Below, piece after piece: positions 7,685-14,981 of a stretch of 25,914 bases of DNA (the stretch's first letter is position 1; every line of letters starts with the position of its first letter). The translations under genes and the position numbers were made by a program. A model generated the notes under the pieces. That model was not told where the DNA came from, searched no databases, and saw only the letters and a program-made list of their open reading frames with translations. Source of the stretch: JAISXK01 sp031549625 (GTDB lineage Bacteria; Bacillota; Clostridia; Christensenellales; CAG-138); contig JAVBPK010000141.1 of the NCBI GenBank assembly GCA_031549625.1, positions 1 to 25,914 on the forward strand. Reading direction: 5' to 3'.

Positions 7685-7777
7685 CTTATGTGCCCCTCCA
7701 TCTGTCTCTGCTTATATGACGCCGGCGCGATCCGGCTTGCTACCGCCTCGATACCGTTTGCCGCAACATTTCCCGCA

Positions 7778-9130
7778 TCAGTACGGCCGAAATTCCACGC
7801 GTATGATACGCCGTGTGCCTTCGCACACGCATGCTTTTTGCGAAACACTTCCGCCGGGAAAGAACAGCACTTCCGTGCCCGCCGCCAGCACAGGGCGCTC
7901 GCGCAATTCACGCGGTATTTTTTTATCTATGAGGTATTCCTTTAATTTGCGTGTACCGGGCGCGCCGAAAGGATGAAACCGGTCGCCCGGCCGACGCCTG
8001 CGCGCCACGAGTGCCTGCGGCAGCGCGTCCGCGTCCATATACGCCACAAACGCACCCTCACCCTTTGAAAGGTGGCCGCATTCCTCCGTCAAGAACACGC
8101 CATCCGGCGTATGCGTTTCTCCCGGCCAAATAAACGCGGTTTCGAATTCTTCCGGCCTTTCCAGCGCCTGCTCGCCGATATACAGCGTATCGTAGCTGAC
8201 CCACGCGCGCTTGCCGCGCGGCAAAAGAAAGCCGGCGCCCGTGCGCGCGGTCAGCAGCGTTTCAGCTTGCGTTAGGCGCGCTTTACTCATATCATATAGC
8301 GCGCCGGCCTCATCAAACGCCAGCCGCAACGCGCGGCTTTTAACTGGCGGCGCAAGTTCGCGCAGCTTTTCACGGCTATACGCGCCGGGCGCAAGCCGCG
8401 CATACGCAAGCGCTTGTTGCGCCTGAAGGGAGATATAAGATTCGTCCTCGCTTAAAAGCAACGCCATATTGGAAAGCGCCTGTACAATATTGGGATTATA
8501 CGTCGCCATATAGGGCAATAGCTGCAAACGGATTCTATTGCGCAAATAGATATCCTGCGCGTTTGTTTCGTCGACGCAATAATCCAGGCCGTGCTCTTCC
8601 AGGTAGGCCATCAATTCCGCACGGCGAACAGTGAGCAGCGGGCGCAGCAAACGGCCGCTGCTCGTTTGCATGCCGCAAAGCCCTTTCAGCCCGCTCCCTC
8701 GCAGCATATGCATCAACACCGTTTCAGCCTGGTCGTCCATATGGTGCGCCGTAAGAATATAGGCCGCCTGTGTTTTTTCACGCGCTCTCTCCAGGAAAGC
8801 GTAACGCGCGGCACGCGCGGCTTCCTCCAATGTCATCGATTGCTCGGCGCTGATACGCGGCGCGTCCGCGTATTCCAGTACAAGCGGTATGCCCCATTCC
8901 GTGCAAAACGCCTGCACAAACGCCGCGTCAGAATCTGCGGCGTTTCCGCGTATACCATGATGCAAATGCGCCGCAGCCAGGTTCTTTTTTGCGACGAATC
9001 CGCACAAAATATGCAGCAGCGCCACAGAATCAGGCCCGCCGGAAATAGCGACGAGCAATTTTGCGTTTTCTGGAATTTCGGCGCCTCGCAAGGCCAGCTC
9101 CGTTTTGTTCACCACCGAAAGAATATCCAT
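7778..9130 (-). CDS. tilS: tRNA(Ile)-lysidine synthetase
   Basis: Converts the wobble cytidine of the AUA-reading tRNA(Ile) to lysidine, an essential step. The 450-residue protein has the PP-loop SGGPDS at 30-35, followed by HLHHGIRG and TAHHMDDQAETVLMHMLRG, the usual catalytic region. The C-terminal part has RRRRPGDRFHPFGAPGTRKL and LKEYLIDKKIP, the TilS C-terminal domain signature. The frame extends to a GTG at 9178, but the ATG at 9130 fits the family N-terminus. No ribosome binding site precedes it. A strong promoter (9137-9165) puts the first base of this ATG at the expected transcription start, so the mRNA may be leaderless. It probably leads the tilS-hpt unit. Confidence 0.93.
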   Translation of the reverse strand: MDILSVVNKTELALRGAEIPENAKLLVAISGGPDSVALLHILCGFVAKKNLAAAHLHHGIRGNAADSDAAFVQAFCTEWGIPLVLEYADAPRISAEQSMTLEEAARAARYAFLERAREKTQAAYILTAHHMDDQAETVLMHMLRGSGLKGLCGMQTSSGRLLRPLLTVRRAELMAYLEEHGLDYCVDETNAQDIYLRNRIRLQLLPYMATYNPNIVQALSNMALLLSEDESYISLQAQQALAYARLAPGAYSREKLRELAPPVKSRALRLAFDEAGALYDMSKARLTQAETLLTARTGAGFLLPRGKRAWVSYDTLYIGEQALERPEEFETAFIWPGETHTPDGVFLTEECGHLSKGEGAFVAYMDADALPQALVARRRRPGDRFHPFGAPGTRKLKEYLIDKKIPRELRERPVLAAGTEVLFFPGGSVSQKACVCEGTRRIIRVEFRPY

Positions 9131-9136
9131 GCTTCT

Positions 9137-9165
9137 ATAATAAGCGTTGCAGGCCCTTTTTTCAA
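9137..9165 (-). promoter_or_regulatory. tilS promoter, leaderless configuration
   Basis: On the minus strand, TTGAAA (9160-9165), a 17-base spacer and TATTAT (9137-9142), followed by six bases and the tilS ATG. This promoter is well formed and leaves no room for a 5' leader or a ribosome binding site. Confidence 0.72.
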
Positions 9166-9221
9166 CACCATACGCCACAATGCAAGCGCGTTAGAACACG
9201 CGCCGATAACCGCGAAACCCG

Positions 9222-9249
9222 TTGAAAAAAACAAACCGCATAGTATACT
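9222..9249 (+). promoter_or_regulatory. Divergent promoter of the acyltransferase gene, leaderless configuration
   Basis: TTGAAA (9222-9227), a 16-base spacer and TATACT (9244-9249), followed by six bases and ATG at 9256. Its arrangement mirrors the tilS promoter on the other strand, 57 bases away. Confidence 0.72.
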
Positions 9250-9255
9250 ATTGCC

Positions 9256-10008
9256 ATGAGCAATTATATCCCCACCACGTATTCCACACGGACAGAAAAA
9301 TTTGCTGCCCCGCGCTACCATCGAATAGCCCGCTGCATCCGCGCCGCTATTTCTTTTTGCTTTCCGCATTATCAAGTACGTCATGCGGAGCGCATCCCCC
9401 ATTATGCCTGCATATTTGTCGCCAACCACGCGCTTGCGGCAGGACCAATCGCTATGTGTACGCGTATCAGCCGTCAACTGCGGCCCTGGGTACACTGGCA
9501 AGTGTGCTTCCCTCAAACATTTGCCTCCTATGCCATGCAGGATTTTTGGCCAAACAAGCCAAAGCGCGTTCTCTGGTGGTTCTGGCTGCTGGCACATATT
9601 TTAAGCCGGCTTGTCCCCTTTGTCATGTGCGGCATGCAGGCCATACCCGTATATCGTGATTCACGCAGCATTACTACATTTCGCAAAAGCATGCAAACAC
9701 TGAACGAAGAGCTGGACATCGTGCTTTTCCCGGAAACCGATCGTCCGCATGGTTCTTATATCAACGACATTGACGCCGGATTCATTGACATCGGCAAACT
9801 GCGAAAGCGGGCAGGCTTCCCTGCGACATTTGTTCCCGTATATGTCTGCCCCGCGCTGCGCACGCTTTCCTTTGGTTTTCCCATCCTATACGACAACGCG
9901 GCCACACCGGAAGAAAACAGGCGTGTCATAGCCGGCAAAATCCTATCCGGCATTACGGAACTGGCGCAGGAACAACCTCCGCACACGCCCGTAACCTACC
10001 GAAAATAG
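9256..10008 (+). CDS. Divergent PlsC-like lysophospholipid acyltransferase family protein
   Basis: A 250-residue protein resembling 1-acyl-glycerol-3-phosphate acyltransferases, a membrane-associated family that acylates lysophospholipids. The HX4D block appears as NHALAAGP near residue 56: the histidine is kept, but the aspartate is replaced by glycine. The substrate-binding block is FPETDRPHG near 157 instead of FPEGTR, followed by AGFIDIGKL and FVPVYVCPALRTLSFG. From memory, a Clostridia-wide subfamily shows the same NHxxxxGP form, so this is probably family-typical rather than a mutation. One hydrophobic helix lies around residues 108-124. ATG at 9256 lacks a ribosome binding site and lies six bases after a -10 box. 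It converges on the deacetylase gene with only three bases between the stop codons. Confidence 0.72.
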   Translation: MSNYIPTTYSTRTEKFAAPRYHRIARCIRAAISFCFPHYQVRHAERIPHYACIFVANHALAAGPIAMCTRISRQLRPWVHWQVCFPQTFASYAMQDFWPNKPKRVLWWFWLLAHILSRLVPFVMCGMQAIPVYRDSRSITTFRKSMQTLNEELDIVLFPETDRPHGSYINDIDAGFIDIGKLRKRAGFPATFVPVYVCPALRTLSFGFPILYDNAATPEENRRVIAGKILSGITELAQEQPPHTPVTYRK

Positions 10009-10011
10009 GCC

Positions 10012-10908
10012 TTACTTCATTGCGGCATTACCCAGCGCCTTTTCCATGAATGCATCCGTAGTAACCCCGCTGGGCCTGTTATACCGTCCCAGTTTCAGCA
10101 GGCATTCCGGGTCACGCGTGATCGTGTTCACGCGCTCATAACACGTCAAAAATATGCAAAAACCCATCTCCCGCAAGATGTCCTGGCTTTCTTTATCCCA
10201 CTTGCCGTACGGAAACGCAAATACCATGGGCTCGTATCCGCAGTGCTCACGCAATGCTTGCTGCATTTTGGCGACATCCGCCGTCAGCACCTGCTTGTGC
10301 GCCTCCGGCTTTTCGCCCGGCAGGCGCGTAACACCCGATCGCCCTTTGTTTGCGGAATGCAGCGAATAGGTGTGGTTTCCTATTTCAAATGTGCCGTCCG
10401 TGAGGAGCGCGCTGATATCTTCCCAGGAAAGATACGCGTATATCGGATTCCTGTCCTCCCCCAAAGAAAACTCATCCACCTTAAATCCGATCGGCGACAG
10501 TACCGCGTGCATGCCGTATTTTTGCAGCAGCGGCAAGCCATACAAAAGATTGTTGTACTGCCCGTCATCAAACGTAATCATAACAGGCTTGGGCGGCAGC
10601 TCGCCCCTTCCATGCACAAAATCCATCAATTGCGCCGACGAAACGGTTTCATACCCGTGCTGTTTCAGGTAGAGCAAATCATCCTCAAACTGAGCGGGCG
10701 AAAGTACATACGGGCCTGCCAATTGCGGATCCTTCAGCAAACTGTGATACATAATGATAGGCAGGCATACCGTTTGTTCGCCCGCCACATCCATAGCCGT
10801 TACTGCGCCGTCTTTCGCTTGCCAAATCAGCGCCAGCACAGCCGCCAGCGTGATCCCCAGCGCGCACCCGCGCACCCGCTTCCACAAAAACAGCCAGCTT
10901 GTTTTCAT
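10012..10908 (-). CDS. Polysaccharide deacetylase (NodB homology domain), membrane-anchored
   Basis: A 298-residue protein with a basic N-terminus, one hydrophobic segment at about 15-30 (signal anchor or uncleaved signal) and an extracytoplasmic NodB domain. Motif 1 is MITFDDGQ near 110. Motif 2 is GNHTYSLH near 176, with the two histidines five residues apart as in one clostridial subgroup instead of four. Motif 3 is FAFPYGKWD near 230. The family removes N- or O-acetyl groups from peptidoglycan or other cell-wall glycans. Its ATG overlaps the TGA of the M23 peptidase gene (ATGA, 10908-10905), so the two are translationally coupled and probably act together on the wall. The exact glycan is not known. 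Confidence 0.88.
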   Translation of the reverse strand: MKTSWLFLWKRVRGCALGITLAAVLALIWQAKDGAVTAMDVAGEQTVCLPIIMYHSLLKDPQLAGPYVLSPAQFEDDLLYLKQHGYETVSSAQLMDFVHGRGELPPKPVMITFDDGQYNNLLYGLPLLQKYGMHAVLSPIGFKVDEFSLGEDRNPIYAYLSWEDISALLTDGTFEIGNHTYSLHSANKGRSGVTRLPGEKPEAHKQVLTADVAKMQQALREHCGYEPMVFAFPYGKWDKESQDILREMGFCIFLTCYERVNTITRDPECLLKLGRYNRPSGVTTDAFMEKALGNAAMK

Positions 10909-11972
10909 GCCGCGCCCTCGTCCGCACGCGTATATTCACCGGTTTCTTCCGACTTTTGCACAGGCATACGCCTACGTTCCAGTAACCGGACAATATCGTA
11001 CACATCGATCCAAATCTGGTTTGGCCCCTCAGCCTGGCTTTCATCAAATATCAACTGCAGCCCGAAATGCAAATGAGGCACATTGATGTTGTTTACGTTT
11101 TCTTTGCGGCTATAGCCCGTCATGCCCATATAGCCAATCACATCCCCCGCCTGCACGGTATCTCCTTCGCGCAGCGTTTTTACATAGGGATGATCTTTCC
11201 GCATATGCGCGTAGTAATAATAGCGTAAGCTGTCATGGCTGCGGATACCCACCCGCCAGCCGCCATATTCGTTCCAGCCAAGCGCCGTTACTACGCCGCC
11301 TTCCACGGCAATGATAGGCGTGCCGATCGCACCGCAAAGATCGTTCCCTAAATGCAGGCGCTTATATCCGTACGTGCGCGCCGCCCCAAAGTCATCATAA
11401 TGCCCAAAGCCATATCCCCGGGCGATGGGCGAATACACCGCCAAGCCGCGCTTTTTCGTTTTACCATCCCCGTACGATCCTTCCCCCACAAACGCGCCCA
11501 ACACCGCGGTGTATGCCTCTTGATAGTACTGAAAAAACTTCATGCCGTCCGTAATTGCGTCCAATTCTTCCCCTTCGCGCAGGCGCTTCACCAGCTCGTC
11601 TATAGCCGGGCTGCGCTTCCCGCTTTTAAATACGCCGCCCGTTTTGGCGGCGGCATACGCCAGTAAATCAATCCAATTAAGCGCCGGTTCCTGCCCGTAG
11701 GACTCCATATCATACGCCAGCGCCTGCTCCATCGTTTCAAGTGGTATAGAAAATTCCACCCAGTGAATATAATCCCCTTTCGGTTCTTCCATGGCCAACG
11801 CGGAAACTTCCACCGCGTCGCTTTTCGCGGTTTCTACCACCCGCGAAGCAGCGTTCCCGCAAGTCAGCAGCAGCGCGACACACAGCAGCCCATGCCCCGC
11901 CGCGCGCAAAATACGCCTGCTTTTGCACTGTTTCGCAGCATGCCCCAAAAAAAAAAACGCCACCTGCCTCAC
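10905..11972 (-). CDS. M23-family (LytM-like) cell-wall metallopeptidase
   Basis: A 355-residue membrane-anchored endopeptidase. A hydrophobic stretch at about residues 27-40 acts as signal or anchor. The M23 domain lies at about 205-310, with HLGNDLCG (first His and Asp zinc ligands), YYYYAHM and VPHLHFGLQL (catalytic His and third ligand). The segment between anchor and domain (IHWVEFSIP, LNWIDLLAYAA, YQEAYTAVLG) is typical of a clostridial M23 group. The start is uncertain: GTG at 11972 is the first in-frame start after a stop, without a good ribosome binding site. An 11-base T tract (11947-11957 on the plus strand as A) follows within the first nine codons, so slippage or an assembly error could alter the N-terminus. 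It is coupled to the deacetylase gene by a four-base overlap. Confidence 0.85.
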   Translation of the reverse strand: MRQVAFFFLGHAAKQCKSRRILRAAGHGLLCVALLLTCGNAASRVVETAKSDAVEVSALAMEEPKGDYIHWVEFSIPLETMEQALAYDMESYGQEPALNWIDLLAYAAAKTGGVFKSGKRSPAIDELVKRLREGEELDAITDGMKFFQYYQEAYTAVLGAFVGEGSYGDGKTKKRGLAVYSPIARGYGFGHYDDFGAARTYGYKRLHLGNDLCGAIGTPIIAVEGGVVTALGWNEYGGWRVGIRSHDSLRYYYYAHMRKDHPYVKTLREGDTVQAGDVIGYMGMTGYSRKENVNNINVPHLHFGLQLIFDESQAEGPNQIWIDVYDIVRLLERRRMPVQKSEETGEYTRADEGAA

Positions 11973-12060
11973 ATGTTTCTAATGGAACATATGAAGCAAA
12001 TACGCGTTCGATGTGCCGTTGCGAAAATTTGTTTTTATATTATCCGGCTAAAACGCCGGC

Positions 12061-12153
12061 TCAGCCAAACAGTGAATACACCGCACCGATAATTAAGCCC
12101 AGAAGCATAACGCCTGCAATAAGCCCGCAGAGGATACGAACGCTTCGTTTCAT
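12061..12153 (-). CDS. Small 30-residue hydrophobic membrane peptide
   Basis: This ORF is below the usual length cut-off. ATG at 12153 is preceded by AAAGGAG with six bases between, one of the best ribosome binding sites in the window. The peptide begins MKRSVRILCG, continues with a hydrophobic stretch (LIAGVMLLGLIIGAVY) and ends SLFG. The positive N-terminus and a helix of about 20 hydrophobic residues predict one membrane span with the N-terminus in the cytoplasm. It lies 38 bases downstream of the lipoprotein gene and 88 bases upstream of the M23 gene, so it is probably part of the same transcript. No known family was recognised. Possible roles are a membrane-protein partner or regulator; a toxin is possible, but no antitoxin signal is seen. 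Confidence 0.65.
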   Translation of the reverse strand: MKRSVRILCGLIAGVMLLGLIIGAVYSLFG

Positions 12154-12191
12154 AAAAATCTCCTTTTTGTTCTTGTTCGCGCAATCGTGCG

Positions 12192-13085
12192 TCACCCCGC
12201 CGCCGAAAACACAACAGTGCCTTTTCCCGCCTCAACACGCGCGCCCGGCGTAGAGCGGCCATGCAGCGTGACATCCTGGTACAACTCCACAATGAAAAGG
12301 CCTAGCCCATTTGCGCCCCCCTCCGCATCCAGCGTAGCGCTCGGATCCGCTTGCAGCGTGCCGACCATCGCGGCATTGTGATCGCCCAAATTCTTTACAA
12401 TAAGCTGCGCGTTCTCGCCCAGTATGAGCATGCCCTCGGTCTTGACCGTGTTGTCGCCGTGTGCTTCCCCGGTAACCTTGGCGTTTTTATCGAGGATTAT
12501 ATCGCCTCGCTTTGTATTTACCGCAAATTCTTTCCCTGTGATCGAAATCGCGCAATCTTCCTCGAGATGCAGCCCTACGCTGTCGATGCCGGAGCCCTCT
12601 TTCGCTGTCAGCTGTAGCTCGCTGCCCGCTTGTATCAGCAGCGCGCCTGCAGCCTGTATAGCGTTGTCCGCCGCATCGATGGTAAGTCCTTTTGCGTATA
12701 ACGTGCCATCACCCAAAAAGCCTATGCCGATTTGCTCGCTTGCTATATGCAGGTCACTGACCTGCAGCGAACAGCCGTCTTCCAATCGGATGACACACGC
12801 GCCCACTCCACGCAAGGCGTGGTTTCCACCTTCCAATTTCACGGCGCCGCGTTCTTTCGTGAGTTTCAGCATACCGTCTTTCATATCTATATCGGTCATA
12901 AGCCGCGCGCCGGCTCCACCCTCTTCAAAGAAAGCTTGCAGCTCATCCGCCGTAGCTATTTCTATCAGCGCCGGATATTCCTTTTTCTCTTCTTCCACAT
13001 CGGCAGGCGAACCGCAGGCAGCACAAATCAATATGCATATGCATATTGTGGCAAGCTGAAAAATAGATTTTTGCGCAGTCTTCAT
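12192..13085 (-). CDS. Putative lipoprotein with predicted beta-helix repeats
   Basis: A 297-residue protein with a signal peptide and a lipobox-like end (LICAAC, lipid-carrying Cys24), then a charged linker. From about residue 40 onward it contains alternating short strands rich in Gly, Ala, Leu, Ile and Asp (LEGGNHALRGVGACVIRLED, LHIASEQIG, LTIDAADNAI, GSGIDSVGLHLEEDC, VKTEGMLILGENAQL). This suggests a right-handed parallel beta-helix like pectate-lyase-fold carbohydrate-binding proteins. No catalytic residues were identified. The -3 lipobox position is Cys rather than Leu, so lipidation is likely but not certain. ATG at 13085 has no ribosome binding site and lies very near its -10 box. It heads the minus-strand envelope group with the 30-residue peptide. 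Function unknown. Confidence 0.7.
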   Translation of the reverse strand: MKTAQKSIFQLATICICILICAACGSPADVEEEKKEYPALIEIATADELQAFFEEGGAGARLMTDIDMKDGMLKLTKERGAVKLEGGNHALRGVGACVIRLEDGCSLQVSDLHIASEQIGIGFLGDGTLYAKGLTIDAADNAIQAAGALLIQAGSELQLTAKEGSGIDSVGLHLEEDCAISITGKEFAVNTKRGDIILDKNAKVTGEAHGDNTVKTEGMLILGENAQLIVKNLGDHNAAMVGTLQADPSATLDAEGGANGLGLFIVELYQDVTLHGRSTPGARVEAGKGTVVFSAAG

Positions 13086-13094
13086 ACGTCTAGT

Positions 13095-13104
13095 ATTTTA
13101 ACAT
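13095..13104 (-). promoter_or_regulatory. Extended -10 promoter of the lipoprotein gene
   Basis: On the minus strand, TGT TAAAAT with the hexamer at 13095-13100 and no clear -35 box. Only nine bases separate it from the ATG at 13085, so the leader would be about two to four bases. AATACT three bases further on is a weaker alternative that would place the ATG at +1. Confidence 0.5.
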
Positions 13105-13107
13105 AAT

Positions 13108-13141
13108 CAAATAAGAATTACATATAAGCAATTCTTATTTG
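13108..13141. promoter_or_regulatory. 12-bp inverted repeat between divergent promoters (candidate operator)
   Basis: CAAATAAGAATT (13108-13119) and its exact complement (13130-13141) are separated by ten bases. The repeat covers the expected -35 region of the lipoprotein promoter and ends 14 bases before the -35 box of the FAD-dehydrogenase promoter. It is AT-rich, lies between two divergent genes and has no T-run, so an operator for a dimeric regulator fits better than a terminator. The cognate regulator is not in the window. Confidence 0.55.
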
Positions 13142-13155
13142 GGAGCAGAGACCTA

Positions 13156-13184
13156 TTGACAATGATAATGACATACGGTATGCT
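13156..13184 (+). promoter_or_regulatory. Promoter of the FAD-dependent dehydrogenase gene
   Basis: Perfect TTGACA (13156-13161), a 17-base spacer and TATGCT (13179-13184). TGACAATGATAATGA (13157-13171) overlaps the -35 box and matches 11 of the 14 defined positions of the 7-1-7 Fur consensus, a weak hint of metal-dependent control. Confidence 0.75.
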
Positions 13185-13243
13185 GTTTCGTGGCTAAGTA
13201 TGATAAGCTATATATGATTGCATGAACCAGAGAGGAAAAAGTC

Positions 13244-14647
13244 ATGAAACAGTACGACGTTGTCATTGTCGGAGCGGGCCCTGCCGGTATCTTTACAGCC
13301 CTGGAGCTTGCGGAAAAAAAGCCTGGCTGTTCTGTTTTGCTTGTAGATATGGGTTTCAGCCTAAGCAAACGCACATGCCCCGCGCGCACGACCGGCCATT
13401 GCACAAATTGCCAGCCCTGCGCCATAGTCAGCGGCTGGGCGGGCGCCGGCGCTTTTTCCGACGGCAAGCTGTCGCTTTCTCACGAGGTGGGCGGCAACAT
13501 CACCGACTATATGCCGACACACGAAGCGCAGGCACTCATCGACTATGCCGACACCATCTATACGCGTTTTGGCGCGCCCGAAACCGTACACGGCCGCAAC
13601 GACTCAAAAGTGAGCGAAATTGACTACGAGGCTAGCCGCCACAACATCCATCTTGTTCGCTGTCCTGTGCGCCATATGGGCACAGAATATTCCGCCTCGA
13701 CCTTGCAAAATATGTACGACTACCTGAAAGACGTACCGGGCTTCACATTTATGGAACGTACGGTCGCAAAAGAGATTCTTCTGGATGAAGGCAAGATTTG
13801 CGGCATCAAGCTGCAAATGCGGGACGGCTCGGAAGAAATCATTAACACGCCATACCTCGTGGTAGCGCCCGGGCGCGGCGGCGCAGAATGGCTGGCGGGC
13901 GAGGCTTCGCGTCTGGGCATCGAAACGCGCAACAACGAAGTAGATATCGGTGTACGCGTGGAAGTCCCCAATTCCATCATGGATCATCTTACGCAGCATC
14001 TGTATGAAGCCAAGCTGGTGTATTATTCCGATACCTTCGAAAACCGGGTACGCACATTTTGTATGAACCCCGGCGGCATCGTAAGCGAAGAGCACTATGA
14101 AGGCGGCATCGCTGTCGTAAACGGCCACAGCTACCACGAACAAGCGCGCCGCACCCAAAACACAAACTTCGCGCTGCTGGTATCCACCCGCTTCACGCAG
14201 CCATTTAACCAGCCCATCAAATACGGCAACTACATTGCCCAGCTCGGCAATATGCTTACGGGCGGCGGCATCATGGTGCAGCGGCTGGGCGATTTGCTGC
14301 AAGGACGGCGCACAGATCTGTCCCGCCTGCGCAAATCCACCACCATCCCTACCTTGAACACGGCCGTGCCGGGCGATCTTTCTTTCGTGCTGCCGCACAG
14401 GCATCTGTACAGCATCATCGAAGCTTTGCGCGCGTTCGACAAAATTGCGCCGGGCCTGTATTCCAAAAACACACTCCTGTATGGCGTAGAAGTTAAATTC
14501 TATTCCAGCAAGCTCAGCGTCGGCGAAAGTTTCCAAACGGCCATTCCCGGCCTATACGCCATCGGCGACGGAGCAGGCATCACCCGCGGGCTGATGCAAG
14601 CCAGTGTAACCGGCATCGTCGTAGCGCGCGATATAGCCAAAGCCTGA
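13244..14647 (+). CDS. FAD-dependent dehydrogenase (COG2509 type)
   Basis: A 467-residue flavoprotein with an N-terminal Rossmann FAD site (VVIVGAGPAG at 6-15) and a C-terminal FAD segment GLYAIGDGAGITRGLMQA. Residues 45-59 carry four cysteines (Cys45, 53, 56, 59) before GWAGAGAFSDGKL, a conserved feature of this family of uncharacterised FAD-dependent dehydrogenases. The cysteines could bind an iron-sulfur cluster or take part in redox chemistry, but this is inference. ATG at 13244 is preceded by AGAGGAAAAAG. It stands alone between a TTGACA promoter and the hairpin at 14681-14706. The next gene downstream also encodes a flavoenzyme with a cysteine cluster, so a shared redox role is conceivable. 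The substrate is unknown. Confidence 0.85.
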   Translation: MKQYDVVIVGAGPAGIFTALELAEKKPGCSVLLVDMGFSLSKRTCPARTTGHCTNCQPCAIVSGWAGAGAFSDGKLSLSHEVGGNITDYMPTHEAQALIDYADTIYTRFGAPETVHGRNDSKVSEIDYEASRHNIHLVRCPVRHMGTEYSASTLQNMYDYLKDVPGFTFMERTVAKEILLDEGKICGIKLQMRDGSEEIINTPYLVVAPGRGGAEWLAGEASRLGIETRNNEVDIGVRVEVPNSIMDHLTQHLYEAKLVYYSDTFENRVRTFCMNPGGIVSEEHYEGGIAVVNGHSYHEQARRTQNTNFALLVSTRFTQPFNQPIKYGNYIAQLGNMLTGGGIMVQRLGDLLQGRRTDLSRLRKSTTIPTLNTAVPGDLSFVLPHRHLYSIIEALRAFDKIAPGLYSKNTLLYGVEVKFYSSKLSVGESFQTAIPGLYAIGDGAGITRGLMQASVTGIVVARDIAKA

Positions 14648-14680
14648 GAGCCGCGCATCAAAACAATATGTATTGTAGAC

Positions 14681-14706
14681 CAAAGCCCTGCTTAGCGGGG
14701 CTTTTC
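14681..14706 (+). terminator. Terminator of the FAD-dehydrogenase gene (copy 1 of a 26-base repeat)
   Basis: AAAGCCCTGC / GCGGGGCTTT (with one G-T pair) around loop TTA, followed by a short T-run. An identical 26-base copy lies at 14867-14892. Confidence 0.75.
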
Positions 14707-14866
14707 AGTCTGTCAAAAAAGGTTCGCAAGAAAAAGCTTTCAATCCGTGGGCAAGGACGACATGTGCGTCCGCAGCCCACACCTTGGCATTTTGCCGCCC
14801 GCGAGCCCGGAGGGCGAGAGGTAAAATGCCGTAATCCCGTCGAAAAACAGGTTTTTCGACGGCCTG

Positions 14867-14892
14867 CAAAGCCCTGCTTAGCGGGGCTTTTC
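14867..14892 (+). terminator. Terminator-like hairpin, copy 2
   Basis: Exact copy of 14681-14706, placed 29 bases before the promoter of the hydroxy-acid oxidase gene. It would insulate that promoter from upstream transcription. Confidence 0.65.
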
Positions 14893-14920
14893 CTAATTGG
14901 TGGCAAATTACAATTTCCCA

Positions 14921-14949
14921 TTGTTACGACATGCAAAATATACTATACT
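14921..14949 (+). promoter_or_regulatory. Promoter of the alpha-hydroxy-acid oxidase gene
   Basis: TTGTTA (14921-14926), a 17-base spacer and TATACT (14944-14949). The predicted start near 14956 leaves a short leader with AAAGGTGAG before the ATG at 14982. Confidence 0.75.
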
Positions 14950-14981
14950 GTTAACAGTTTATGTCGAAAGGTGAGAAAAAT

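Larger units (their letters stand above)
14681..14892. repeat. Structured intergenic element bounded by 26-base direct repeats
   Basis: This gene-free stretch begins and ends with an identical 26-base terminator-like hairpin. Between them lie three further inverted repeats: 14747-14780 (GTGGGC/GCCCAC outside, GGACG/CGTCC inside), 14786-14830 (GGCATTTTGCC/GGTAAAATGCC outside, GCCC/GGGC inside) and 14837-14862 (perfect 12-bp CCGTCGAAAAAC stem, two-base loop). An open frame crosses it but has no ribosome binding site and merely reads through the palindromes. It may be a dispersed palindromic repeat of this genome or a structured small RNA ending at the second hairpin. No promoter for such an RNA was found. 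Confidence 0.6.
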
